A model generated the notes under the pieces. That model was not told where the DNA came from. It saw only the letters and a program-made list of their open reading frames with translations, and searched no databases. Positions 27,066 through 36,119 of a stretch of DNA of 64,000 bases are shown here, piece by piece (position 1 is the stretch's first letter; each line of letters starts with the position of its first letter). The DNA comes from Citreimonas salinaria (GTDB lineage: Bacteria > Pseudomonadota > Alphaproteobacteria > Rhodobacterales > Rhodobacteraceae), in NCBI RefSeq assembly GCF_900107235.1, contig NZ_FNPF01000001.1:124001-188000 (forward strand), given 5' to 3'. The position numbers were made by a program, and so were the translations under genes.

Positions 27066-28799
27066 ATGACCACCTCTGCCATTGACCAGGGCCGCCGCGA
27101 GCTGCGCGCCGTCAGGCGTAGGTCGCGGCCGTTCCTGTGGTTCGTCGCGGTATTCAGCTTCTTCGTGAACCTGCTGATGCTGACGGGCCCGATCTACATG
27201 CTGCAGGTCTATGACCGCGTGCTCGGGTCAGGATCCGAGGCGACGCTGGTCGCTCTGTCGGTCCTGGTGGTCTTCCTCTACGCGATGATGGGTATCCTCG
27301 ACTACGTCCGGGGCCGCATCATGGGCCGCGTCGCGGCGCGCTTTCAGGCCGCTCTGGAGCTTCGGGTGTTCGACGCGGTGGTGCGTCGCGCGGCGGTCAA
27401 GCCCGACCGGCTCGCGCGCACGGGCTTGGCCGACCTGGAATCGGTCCAGCGGCTGATGGCTTCGCCAGTGCTGATGGCGCTGTTCGACATCCCGTGGACG
27501 CCAATCTTCGTCGCCGCGATCTTCCTGTTCCACCCGTGGCTTGGGCTGCTGGCCACCGCCGGGGGGCTGGTGCTGATCGCGCTCACTGTGGTCAACCAGA
27601 CGGTCAGCCGCAATCCGGCGCTGCGTTCGAACGCCGCGATCCAGCAAGCGGATCAGACGGCCGAGCAGATCCGTTCCGAATCCGAGATGGTGCGCGCGCT
27701 GGGCATGCAGACCCACGCCTTCCGCCGCTGGATGAACGCGCGCGGCGACGCGCTGAGCGGCCAGATCGCAACCGCCGACATCACGGGCAGCTTCTCGACC
27801 CTGACGCGGACGCTGCGGCTGCTTCTCCAGTCGGCGATGCTGGGCCTGGGCGCCTACCTGGTGCTGCGTTCCGAACTGACCCCCGGCGCGATGATCGCCG
27901 GCTCGATACTCATGGGGCGGGCGCTGGCGCCGGTCGAACTGGCCATCGGCCAGTGGCCGCTGGTCGAGCGCGCGCGCGCCGGCTGGACTGACCTTGCCTG
28001 CCTGCTGGGCGAGGTCCCGCCCGAAGAGGAACGAACCGCGCTGCCCAAGCCGCGCGCCAATCTCGACGTGCAGCAGCTGACGGTGGTGCCTCCGGGCGAG
28101 CAGCAGGCCAGCCTGCGACTGGTCAGCTTCGCGGTGCAGCCCGGGCAGGCGGTGGGGGTCATCGGGCCGTCGGGCTCGGGCAAGTCCACGCTGGCGCGCG
28201 CGCTGACCGGCGTTTGGCGCCCGGCCGGCGGTCGAATCCGTCTGGACGGCGCCGCGCTGGACCAGTACGCGCCGGACGTGCTGGGGCAGCACATCGGCTA
28301 CCTGCCGCAGCGTGTCACGCTGTTCGACGGAACCGTCGCCGAAAATATCGCCCGGCTGTCGCCGCAGCCGGATGCGGAATTGGTCGTCGAGGCGGCGAAG
28401 AAGGCGGATGCGCACCAGATGATCCTGCAACTCCCCGACGGCTACGACACCCGTGTGACAGGCGCGGGCGGCCGCCTGTCCGGCGGGCAGGTCCAGCGCA
28501 TCGGACTGGCACGCGCGATGTACGGCGATCCGGTCGTGCTGGTCCTGGACGAGCCGAACTCGAACCTCGACAACGAGGGGTCCGAGGCGGTGAACCGCGC
28601 CATTCGAGGCTTCAAGGCCGAGGGCAAGGCGGTGCTGATCATGGCCCACCGTCCCGCCGCGCTGCGCGAGTGCGACCTGCTTCTGATGCTCGAGGGCGGC
28701 ATCCGCGTAGCGTTCGGGCCGAAGGACGAGGTGCTGCGGGCGCGGGTGCAGAACCACAGGCAGATCAGTGGCCATATCGGCCCGGCAGGTGTTCGATGA
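27066..28799 (+). CDS. Type I secretion ABC transporter (permease-ATPase, PrtD-like)
   Basis: A 577-residue fused membrane and ATPase protein of the PrtD/AprD class: five or six helices in residues 20-300, with FSFFVNLLMLTGPIYMLQVYD, which is characteristic, then Walker A at about 367-375 (GPSGSGKST), signature LSGGQVQRIG and Walker B VLVLDEP. No N-terminal C39-like domain, as usual for PrtD types. Its stop overlaps the start of the HlyD-like gene (ATGA). No secreted RTX protein or TolC partner is in the window. Confidence 0.93.
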   Translation: MTTSAIDQGRRELRAVRRRSRPFLWFVAVFSFFVNLLMLTGPIYMLQVYDRVLGSGSEATLVALSVLVVFLYAMMGILDYVRGRIMGRVAARFQAALELRVFDAVVRRAAVKPDRLARTGLADLESVQRLMASPVLMALFDIPWTPIFVAAIFLFHPWLGLLATAGGLVLIALTVVNQTVSRNPALRSNAAIQQADQTAEQIRSESEMVRALGMQTHAFRRWMNARGDALSGQIATADITGSFSTLTRTLRLLLQSAMLGLGAYLVLRSELTPGAMIAGSILMGRALAPVELAIGQWPLVERARAGWTDLACLLGEVPPEEERTALPKPRANLDVQQLTVVPPGEQQASLRLVSFAVQPGQAVGVIGPSGSGKSTLARALTGVWRPAGGRIRLDGAALDQYAPDVLGQHIGYLPQRVTLFDGTVAENIARLSPQPDAELVVEAAKKADAHQMILQLPDGYDTRVTGAGGRLSGGQVQRIGLARAMYGDPVVLVLDEPNSNLDNEGSEAVNRAIRGFKAEGKAVLIMAHRPAALRECDLLLMLEGGIRVAFGPKDEVLRARVQNHRQISGHIGPAGVR

Positions 28800-30103
28800 C
28801 CGACGAGGCGGCACGTTACCCGCTGCGGGGCCCCCTGTTGCTGGGGATCGTCACCCTGGTCGCGCTTCTGGGCGGCTTCGGCACCTGGGCGGCCACCACG
28901 GTGATCTCGGGCGCGATCGTCGCGTCGGGCGCGATCGAAGTGGAAAGCAACCGACAGGTGATCCAGCATCCGGATGGCGGCGTGGTGGCCGAAATTCTGG
29001 TCGAAGAAGGCGACACGGTGGACGCCGGCGATGTTCTGTTGCGGCTGGACCCCACGCTGCTGCGCTCGGAACTGGTGATCGTCGAGGGGCAGTTGCACGA
29101 ACTGATGGCGCGCCGCGCCCGGCTGGAGGCCGAGCGCGACGAGGCGTCCACGATCAACTTCGACCCCGTCCTGCTGGACCGGGCCCGCGACGACGCCGAG
29201 ATTGCCGAGATGATCGAGGGCCAGCGGAACCTGTTCGACGCCCGCGCCCAGACCGTCGCGCGCGAGACCGAGCAGCTGGCCAAGCGCAGCGAGCAGATCG
29301 TCGACCAGGTGCGCGGCATCAAGGCGCAACAGGATTCGGTCACCGAGATGCTGGAACTGATCGAGGAAGAGCTGGGCGACCAGCAAACCCTGCTCGACCG
29401 CGGGCTGGCGCAGGCGAGCCGCGTCCTGTCGCTGAGGCGCGAGCGCGCGCGGCTCGCCGGCGAGGCCGGCGAGTTGACCGCGCAGAAGGCCCAAGCCGAG
29501 GGGCGCATGACCGAGATCGACATCCAGATCCTCGGCCTGCGCAACCAGCGCCGCGAAGAGGCCATCACGACCCTGCGCGACCTGCAGTACCGCGAGCGCG
29601 AACTGGCCGAAAAGGCACGTACGCTGCGCGAGCGCCTGTCGCGCATGGCGATCACCGCCCCGGCCTCGGGAATCGTCTACGGGCTGACGATCTTCGCGCC
29701 GCGATCGGTGCTGCGGCCAGCCGACCCGGTGCTTTACCTGGTGCCCCAGGACAAGCCGCTGGTGATCGCCGCGCGCGTCCAGCCGGTCCACATCGACCAG
29801 CTGTTCCTGGACCAGGACGTCTCGCTGCGGTTCAGTTCGCTCGACCAGCGGACGACGCCGGAACTGACCGGCCGCGTGGTGCAGATCTCGGCCGACGCCT
29901 TCACCGACGAACGCTCGAACATGCGCTACTACCGTGCCAAGATCGTGCTGGAGGATGGCGAGATCGACAAGCTGCCGCCGGGCGCGGCGTTGATCCCGGG
30001 CATGCCGGTCGAGACCTTCATTCGCACGGCGGACCGGACTCCGCTGGCCTACCTGGTCAAGCCGTTGGCCGACTACTTCGCCAAGGCGCTACGCGAAAGC
30101 TGA
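28796..30103 (+). CDS. Type I secretion membrane fusion protein (HlyD/PrtE family)
   Basis: A 435-residue periplasmic adaptor with one N-terminal membrane helix (about 12-34), a biotinyl-lipoyl-like half motif (QVIQHPDGGVVAEILVEEG), a long alpha-helical coiled coil (about 90-290, rich in Glu/Arg/Gln) and a C-terminal beta domain ending with GMPVETFIRTADRTPLAYL. It links the ABC transporter to an outer-membrane TolC-type channel. Translationally coupled to the transporter gene by a four-base overlap. Confidence 0.94.
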   Translation: MTDEAARYPLRGPLLLGIVTLVALLGGFGTWAATTVISGAIVASGAIEVESNRQVIQHPDGGVVAEILVEEGDTVDAGDVLLRLDPTLLRSELVIVEGQLHELMARRARLEAERDEASTINFDPVLLDRARDDAEIAEMIEGQRNLFDARAQTVARETEQLAKRSEQIVDQVRGIKAQQDSVTEMLELIEEELGDQQTLLDRGLAQASRVLSLRRERARLAGEAGELTAQKAQAEGRMTEIDIQILGLRNQRREEAITTLRDLQYRERELAEKARTLRERLSRMAITAPASGIVYGLTIFAPRSVLRPADPVLYLVPQDKPLVIAARVQPVHIDQLFLDQDVSLRFSSLDQRTTPELTGRVVQISADAFTDERSNMRYYRAKIVLEDGEIDKLPPGAALIPGMPVETFIRTADRTPLAYLVKPLADYFAKALRES

Positions 30104-30213
30104 CGCCGCGCCCCTTTGATCCTGCAGGTAAAATCTGCTTCGGTCGACGCTGGGTGTTTCCATTCCGACGAGGCGCGCGTAGCGTCACGCAAAACCACCT
30201 TGGGGAAGTCGCC

Positions 30214-30678
30214 ATGTCCAACGCCATCGAATACCGCTTGGCCGAACTCGGCCTCAGCCTGCCCGACGCGCCCGCTCCGGCGGCGAACTACGTGCCCTTC
30301 GTGCAGGTCGGAAACACGCTCTACGTCTCGGGCCAGATCAGCATGGACGAGAACGGGCTGATCACCGGCAAGCTGGGCGATGCTCTCGACGTCGAAACCG
30401 GCGCGGCCGCCGCGCGGCGCTGCGCGCTGGCGCTTCTGGCGCAGGTGCGCGCGGCCTGCGGAGGCGATCTGAACCGGCTGCGGCGGGTGGTCAAGCTGAC
30501 CGGCTTCGTCAACTCGACGCCCGACTTCACCGACCAGCCCAAGGTGGTAAACGGCGCGTCCGACCTGATGGTCGAAATCCTCGGCGACGCGGGCCGCCAC
30601 GCGCGCTCGGCGGTATCGGCAGGATCCCTGCCGCTTGGCGTCGCGGTCGAGATCGAAGGCATCTTCGAGATCGGATGA
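30214..30678 (+). CDS. RidA/YjgF-family protein
   Basis: A 154-residue member of the RidA superfamily, in the longer subgroup with NYVPFVQVGNTLYVSGQI and ARSAVSAGSLPLGVAVEIEGIFEI. RidA proteins hydrolyse reactive enamine/imine intermediates, but this subgroup's exact role is unclear; the key arginine region is replaced by HARSAVSAGSLP, which is normal for the family. A clear start at 30214 after a G-rich site. Its stop overlaps the next gene. Confidence 0.9.
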   Translation: MSNAIEYRLAELGLSLPDAPAPAANYVPFVQVGNTLYVSGQISMDENGLITGKLGDALDVETGAAAARRCALALLAQVRAACGGDLNRLRRVVKLTGFVNSTPDFTDQPKVVNGASDLMVEILGDAGRHARSAVSAGSLPLGVAVEIEGIFEIG

Positions 30679-31427
30679 TGCTGCCCCGGGACTTCCTGGA
30701 CCGGCCGATCGCCCATAGGGCGCTGCACGACGCCAATGACGGCCGCCCCGAGAATTCGCTTGCGGCCATCCGCGCCGCGATCGCGGCCGGCTACGGCATC
30801 GAACTGGACCTTCAGCTTTCGGCCGACGGTCAGGCGATGGTGTTCCACGACTACGATCTTGGTCGGCTGACGGACGCGACTGGTCCCCTGCGCCTGCGGA
30901 ACGCGAAGGAACTGGGCGCCCTCACGCTCCGGCACGGGCACGAGGGCATCCCGACTTTTGCGGAGGTGCTCGAGATCGTCGATGGTCAGGTGCCGCTGCT
31001 GATCGAGATTAAGGATCAGGACGGCGCGATGGGCGAGGGGGTCGGCCCGCTGGAACGCGCCGCCGCCGATGCGCTCAAGGATTACGCGGGCGCCGCCGCG
31101 CTCATGTCGTTCAATCCCTATAGCGTGGCCCGGCTTGCCCGCCTGGCGCCCGACCGGCCGCGCGGCCTGACCACCTCGGCCTTCCTGCCCGAACATTGGC
31201 CCACCCTGCCGGAACGTACGCGCAACCACCTTCGTGCGATCCCCGACTTTGACGCTACCGGCGCAAGCTTCGTCAGCCATGATTGGCGAGACCTGGAAAG
31301 CGCGCCGGTCGCCAAACTGCGCGAGCGTGACGTGCCGATCCTGTGCTGGACCATCCGCTCGAAGCGTGACGAAACCCGCGCCCGTGCGCTGGCGTCCAAC
31401 GTCACCTTCGAGGGTTACGCGGCTTGA
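30675..31427 (+). CDS. Glycerophosphodiester phosphodiesterase (UgpQ/GlpQ-like)
   Basis: A 250-residue cytoplasmic GDPD enzyme without signal peptide, expected to cleave glycerophosphodiesters to glycerol-3-phosphate and an alcohol. The catalytic region reads IAHRALHDAN...RPENSLAAI, then GIELDLQLSADG and VFHDYDLGRLT supply the metal-binding acids and second histidine; LIEIKDQDG follows. Two adjacent ATG codons (30675, 30678) start it; the first overlaps the ridA stop. Confidence 0.92.
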   Translation: MMLPRDFLDRPIAHRALHDANDGRPENSLAAIRAAIAAGYGIELDLQLSADGQAMVFHDYDLGRLTDATGPLRLRNAKELGALTLRHGHEGIPTFAEVLEIVDGQVPLLIEIKDQDGAMGEGVGPLERAAADALKDYAGAAALMSFNPYSVARLARLAPDRPRGLTTSAFLPEHWPTLPERTRNHLRAIPDFDATGASFVSHDWRDLESAPVAKLRERDVPILCWTIRSKRDETRARALASNVTFEGYAA

Positions 31428-31479
31428 AGCCCGCGGCCCAAGGGCCACATCCATGCCGTGACCTGACCGACAGGGCGAC

Positions 31480-32691
31480 ATGACAGACCAAAGCACGGGC
31501 CAAAGCACCGGACCCACGATCACCGTCTCGACGCTGACCTCGCTGGCGCAGATCGACCCCGCGACGTGGGATGCCTGCGCCTGCCCGGAAACCGCCGATG
31601 GCGGGCGGTCCTACGACCCGTTCACGACGTACCGCTTCCTCAAGGCGTTGGAAGACAGCGGCTCGGTCGGGTCGGACAGCGGCTGGGATCCGCACTACCT
31701 GATGGTCGAACGCGACGGGCAGGTAATTGCGGTGGCGCCGCTTTACCTGAAATCGCACAGCCAAGGCGAATACATCTTCGACCACAACTGGGCCCACGCC
31801 TACGAGCGCGCCGGCGGACGCTATTACCCCAAGTTGCAGATCGCCGTGCCGTTTACCCCCGCCACCGGACGCCGCTTCCTCACCCGGCCGGGATTCGAGG
31901 CCGAGGGCGTGTCGGCCCTGATCCAGGGCGCGGTGCAGATGGCCGCCGACAACGAGTTGTCGTCGCTGCACGTCACCTTCTGCACCGAGGACGAGGCCAT
32001 CGCCGGCGAGCGCATCGGGTTGATGCGCCGGGTGACGCAGCAATTCCACTGGGTGAACCGCGACTATGCCGATTTTGACGGCTTTCTCGGCTCGCTGTCA
32101 TCGCGCAAGCGCAAGGCGATGCGCAAGGAACGCCAGCAAGCCAATGCCTTTGGCGGCACCATCGAGACGCGGACCGGCGATGCCATCGCCGCCAAGGATT
32201 GGGACAGCTTCTGGACCTTCTATCAGGACACCGGCGCGCGCAAATGGGGCATGCCCTACCTGACGCGGACGTTCTTCGACATCGCGCAGGATACACTGCG
32301 CGACGACATCGCGCTGGTGATGTGCCGCCGCGACGGGCGTGACGTGGCGGGGGCACTCAACTTCATCGGGCGCGACGTGCTGTTCGGGCGCTACTGGGGC
32401 TGCGTCGAGCATCACCCCTTCCTGCACTTCGAGGCGTGCTACTACCGCGCCATCGACTTCGCCATCGAACGCGGCCTGAAGCGCGTCGAGGCCGGCGCGC
32501 AGGGCGAACACAAGCTGGCGCGCGGCTACCTGCCGGCGCCGACCCATTCGCTGCATTGGGTGGGCGACCAGGGCTTTGCCCGCGCCATCGAGCGCTATCT
32601 GGAGGCAGAGCGCGCCGCCGTCGACGAGAATATCGAGATCCTCACCGCCTTCGGCCCCTTCCGCAAAGCAAACCAGGAGGAACAGCAATGA
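31480..32691 (+). CDS. DUF482/FemAB-like acyltransferase-fold protein
   Basis: A 403-residue protein of the DUF482 (peptidogalycan biosynthesis/recognition) family with a GNAT-like double fold. Characteristic segments are [19 protein letters not shown] near the N-terminus, [35 protein letters not shown] and the C-terminal [16 protein letters not shown]. The biochemical activity is not known. Its stop overlaps the phhB start (ATGA). Confidence 0.87.
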   Translation: MTDQSTGQSTGPTITVSTLTSLAQIDPATWDACACPETADGGRSYDPFTTYRFLKALEDSGSVGSDSGWDPHYLMVERDGQVIAVAPLYLKSHSQGEYIFDHNWAHAYERAGGRYYPKLQIAVPFTPATGRRFLTRPGFEAEGVSALIQGAVQMAADNELSSLHVTFCTEDEAIAGERIGLMRRVTQQFHWVNRDYADFDGFLGSLSSRKRKAMRKERQQANAFGGTIETRTGDAIAAKDWDSFWTFYQDTGARKWGMPYLTRTFFDIAQDTLRDDIALVMCRRDGRDVAGALNFIGRDVLFGRYWGCVEHHPFLHFEACYYRAIDFAIERGLKRVEAGAQGEHKLARGYLPAPTHSLHWVGDQGFARAIERYLEAERAAVDENIEILTAFGPFRKANQEEQQ

Positions 32692-32978
32692 CCGAAAAGC
32701 TTGCCGATGCCGAGCGCGAGACGGAACTGAAGCCGCTGCTGGACGCGGGGTGGGAAATGGTGACCGGGCGCGACGCCATCACCAAGACCTTCAAGTTCAA
32801 GAACTTTACCGATGCCTTCGGCTGGATGACCCGCGTCGCGATCCGCGCCGAAAAGATGAACCACCACCCGGAATGGTCCAACGTCTACAACAGTGTTCAG
32901 GTCACGCTGACGACGCATGACGCCGATGGCCTGACTTCTTCGGACGTCAAGCTGGCCAAGGTGCTGGAATCCCTCTGA
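32688..32978 (+). CDS. phhB: 4a-hydroxytetrahydrobiopterin dehydratase
   Basis: A 96-residue pterin carbinolamine dehydratase that regenerates the pterin cofactor after aromatic hydroxylation. The [21 protein letters not shown] signature holds the catalytic histidines (HH and a later TTHD). An excellent AGGAGG site lies six bases before the ATG. No phenylalanine hydroxylase is nearby, so the protein may act with a hydroxylase elsewhere or in another pterin role. Confidence 0.95.
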   Translation: MTEKLADAERETELKPLLDAGWEMVTGRDAITKTFKFKNFTDAFGWMTRVAIRAEKMNHHPEWSNVYNSVQVTLTTHDADGLTSSDVKLAKVLESL

Positions 32979-32991
32979 GCGCTGCGGCAGG

Positions 32992-34032
32992 ATGCGGATC
33001 ATGCAACCCGGTCCGCTCAACCTGATCACCGATATCGCGGGCCTGCGCGTGGGCAACGCGCATTACGACTCGCTGAAATCCGGCACCACCGTGCTGGTGG
33101 GCGACGCGCCCTTTGTGGCCTCGGTCGCGGTGCAGGGCGGCGCCCCCGGCACACGCGAGACCGACCTGCTGGCGCCCGACAAGTCCGCTCCCGGCGTCGA
33201 CGCGCTGGTCCTCTCGGGCGGCAGCGCCTTCGGGCTGGCCGCCGCGCAGGGCGTGATGGACGCGCTGCACGAGGCGGGGCGCGGCTTTCCCGTGCTGTCC
33301 GCGCGCGTGCCGCTGGTGCCCGCCGCGATCCTGTTCGATCTGTTGAACGGCGGCGACAAGGCCTGGGGCGCGAACCCCTACCCCGCACTGGGCCGCGCGG
33401 CGCTGAACTCAGCCGACATCGATTTCGAAATCGGCTCGGCCGGCGCCGGAACGGGCGCGCAGACCGCGCAGCACAGGGGCGGGCTCGGCTCGACCAGCTT
33501 GGTTCTGGCTGATGGTGTAACTGTCGGCGCGCTGGTGGCGGTCAACCCACTGGGCAGCGTCACCACGCCGTCCGGCCGGCATTTCTGGGCCGCCTCGGCC
33601 GAATTCGGGGACGAGTTCGGCGGCCTGGGTCCAGACCCCGCGCGCGGCTGGCAATCCCCGCCCGAAAGCCGGAAACTCGAGGCGATGATGCGCGCGGGCG
33701 GAACCACGGGACCGGCAACCGGCGCAGGCAGCAACACCACGATCGCCATTGTCGCCACCGACGCGGCCCTGACCAAGGCGCAATGCCACCGCGTCGCAGT
33801 CGCCGCGCATGATGGCATCGCACGCGCCATCCAGCCGGCGCACACGCCGATGGACGGTGACCTCGTCTTTTCCGCCGCGACCGGAGCCGTGATGCTGCGT
33901 GCGCCTGACCTGCAACTGGCCGAGATCGGCCACGCCGCCAGCCTGTGCCTTGCCCGCGCCATCGCCCGTGCCGTCTGGGCCGCGACGCCCGCGCCTCGGG
34001 ACACGCTGCCCACGCTGCGCGAAGCGCTTTGA
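32992..34032 (+). CDS. P1 (S58/DmpA-like) family peptidase
   Basis: A 346-residue enzyme of the DmpA/OAT fold. In DmpA the precursor is self-cleaved before a nucleophilic serine; here the matching segment is ATGAGSNTTIAIVATDA, consistent with cleavage between Gly and Ser. The N-terminus NLITDIAGLRVGNAHYDSLKSGTTV is typical. Start is either ATG at 32992 or at 33001. Substrate not predictable; the family includes beta-peptidyl and D-aminopeptidases. Confidence 0.9.
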   Translation: MRIMQPGPLNLITDIAGLRVGNAHYDSLKSGTTVLVGDAPFVASVAVQGGAPGTRETDLLAPDKSAPGVDALVLSGGSAFGLAAAQGVMDALHEAGRGFPVLSARVPLVPAAILFDLLNGGDKAWGANPYPALGRAALNSADIDFEIGSAGAGTGAQTAQHRGGLGSTSLVLADGVTVGALVAVNPLGSVTTPSGRHFWAASAEFGDEFGGLGPDPARGWQSPPESRKLEAMMRAGGTTGPATGAGSNTTIAIVATDAALTKAQCHRVAVAAHDGIARAIQPAHTPMDGDLVFSAATGAVMLRAPDLQLAEIGHAASLCLARAIARAVWAATPAPRDTLPTLREAL

Positions 34033-34364
34033 AATGCGGCTGACCGCTTGGCGGCACCGCCTTGGCCGCCTTCAGCGCCAATATGCACAGTTTCCGGGCA
34101 GCATCCGCCGCAACCGCAGGATGCCACGCCGAATCGCCCCGCTGTTCGTTGGTTTTCAGGCGGGCGGCACCATCGTGTTCCGCATGTAGCGGAGATACAG
34201 TCCTAAGGACGCGCCAAGAATGGTGTGCCGCACCAGTTCGGCATCCAATTCCGTCGGGACGTCCCTCCCCGACCGCCATTCCGTCCATGCGCCGGAGGTG
34301 CCCGCGTGAAACACTGCGACTTCGCCCTCACCCCCGCGCCCATCCGCGCACGACTTACAAGCGC
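34033..34364. other. Gene-free segment before the gpsA pseudogene
   Basis: A 332-base stretch with no convincing coding sequence on either strand. Short open frames are present, but none has a ribosome site with recognisable protein similarity. Given the decayed genes that follow, it may hold further gene debris; I could not identify it. Confidence 0.5.
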
Positions 34365-35293
34365 GTGGCCGTGCTGGTGCCGTCGCCCGGGGCACAGCGC
34401 TGGCCCTGCCTTTCGCGTGCACCGGCGGCAACGTGATGCTTTGGGCACGCGTTAGCGAACAGGCGGCGCAGATCAACGCGATCCACCGGAGCGGCCGCGG
34501 GCATTCCCTTCGCGATCTGCGCCAAGGGGATCGAGCGGAAACCGGCCTTCTGATGGCGCAGGACGCCGCGGACAAGCCTGGAGCGCGCCCGATCGGGGTG
34601 GTTTCGCAGCCGACAGTCGCGGACGAAACCGCGCTGAACCACCGCACGGCGGCGACCTGCGCCTTTACCTTCACCTATGCCGACAGGCTCGATCCGGCCT
34701 CTTCCAATGCCGCGCGGTTAGCGGTCTCATTGACGCCCGAGGCCTTTCGGACGTATGTCACGGACGACCTTGTCGGGGTCGAGGTCGGTGGCGCGGTCAA
34801 GAACGTGATCGCGATCGCCCGCGGAATGATGATCGGCGCGCGTTCCGAGAGAACACGCGCGCCGCCCTGATCACCCGCGGCATCGCCGAGATGAAGACGC
34901 TGGCCGAGGCGCTTGGCGGGCGGAGACGCTGTCGGGCGTGTCGGGCGTGAGCGACCTGTCGCTGACATGCTCAAGCGAATCGGCGCGCAACATGTCGCTC
35001 GGGCTGCAGCTTGGCCGCGGGCTGGCGCGTGAAGCTGTTTCGGTGGCCGTCCCGTGGTCGTCGAGGGCGAGCGCAAACGCCCAGTCCGTGACCGACCTGT
35101 CGCGGCGACTGGGCGTCATGCAGCCCATCTGCGAGACCGTGAGAGCGGTTCTGCACGACGGGGCGGGCTTCGGCCAAAGCTTCGCCGCCCTCCGGCAAGG
35201 CCGCTCGAGGCCGAGCCGCGGGTGATGGACCTGGCCTTCGATCACCCGGCCTCCGACACGGCCGTGACGCAACTGGCTGAGAGGATCTCATGA
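34365..35293 (+). pseudogene. gpsA: gpsA pseudogene (NAD(P)H glycerol-3-phosphate dehydrogenase)
   Basis: Remnants of GpsA appear in order but in changing frames: an altered nucleotide-binding start (VAVL.. then GTALALPFACTGGNVMLWARVSE), IPFAICAKGIER, TGLLMAQ, PIGVVSQPTVADETAL, TYVTDDLVGVEVGGAVKNVIAIARG, RAALITRGIAEM, SGVSDLSLTCSS and RRLGVMQPICETVRAVL. At least four frame changes and a damaged glycine loop exclude a working enzyme. The tail (RPLEAEPRVMDLAF...) stays open to a TGA at 35291 that overlaps the next gene's ATG, so the two were once coupled. A functional gpsA must be elsewhere in the genome. Confidence 0.85.
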
Positions 35294-36060
35294 AACACAA
35301 GACCGTCGACATTTCCGAAAAACCGCTGGTGCTGGCCACCGCTCTGGATGGCACCTTCCTTGGCGGCACCGACGAGGCGCGCCGCAAGTACTACGACTGG
35401 ATCAACGCGAACCGGCACGCCGTCGGCTTGATCTTCGTGACCGGGCGCGACCCGGGCTTCGTGTCCGAACTGTCGCGCCGCAAGGGCGTGCCGAAACCGG
35501 ATTATGTGGTCGGCGACGTCGGCACGACGATCGCCTTCTCGGACGACCGGCACATCCTGAACCCCATCGCCGAACTCGAGGCCGAGATCGTCGAGAAGTG
35601 GGACGACAGCTCGGCCCGCGTTCAGGCGGCGCTGCGTTCGATCCCCGGCCTGCGCCTGCAGGGCACCGCGTTCCGCCAACGCGTCAGCTATGACATGGAC
35701 CCCGACAAGTTCGACCGCCGCGCCGTCGACATCATTGAGGACATGGGCCTGGACGCGCTTATCTCGGACAACAAGTTCTTCGACGTGCTGCCTAAGGGCG
35801 TTTCGAAAGGCCCGTCGCTGCTGCGCCTTCTGGCCCATCTGGGCGTCAAGAACGACCGCGTGCTGGTGGCCGGCGACACGATGAACGACCATTCGATGCT
35901 GACCATGGGCCTGCCCTCGGTCGTCGTCGCCGGGGCCGAGCCCGCGCTTCTGGAAGCGGTCGAGAAGTTGGATACCGTTCACGTGGCCAAGGAAGAAGGC
36001 GTGGGCGGCATCGCCGAGGCGACGCTGCGCAACAACTACTTCAACAAGTGCGCGGCCTGA
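35290..36060 (+). CDS. HAD-family sugar phosphatase (probable glucosylglycerol-phosphate phosphatase) lacking the catalytic Asp
   Basis: A 256-residue open gene of the sucrose-phosphatase-like HAD family. Motif I, normally DxDGT, reads ALDGT: codon 35341-35343 encodes Ala18 where the phosphate-accepting Asp should be. Motif II (FVTGRD), motif III lysine (KGVSKGPSLL) and motif IV (GDTMNDHSML) are intact. Placed between gpsA and ggpS remnants, it was most likely the phosphatase of glucosylglycerol synthesis (GgpP, found fused to GgpS in some bacteria). With the nucleophile gone it is probably inactive, although the frame is still open. Confidence 0.75.
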   Translation: MKHKTVDISEKPLVLATALDGTFLGGTDEARRKYYDWINANRHAVGLIFVTGRDPGFVSELSRRKGVPKPDYVVGDVGTTIAFSDDRHILNPIAELEAEIVEKWDDSSARVQAALRSIPGLRLQGTAFRQRVSYDMDPDKFDRRAVDIIEDMGLDALISDNKFFDVLPKGVSKGPSLLRLLAHLGVKNDRVLVAGDTMNDHSMLTMGLPSVVVAGAEPALLEAVEKLDTVHVAKEEGVGGIAEATLRNNYFNKCAA

Positions 36061-36119
36061 GGCGCAGCTTGTCGCAACTGGCGCGCGGTCAGCCGCGCGC
36101 CGGTCCGAAAGGAAACGCG

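Noticed and set aside
34203-34674. Minus-strand open frames across the gpsA remnant
   Set aside because: The plus-strand translation shows GpsA motifs in order, so the minus-strand frames are by-products of composition.
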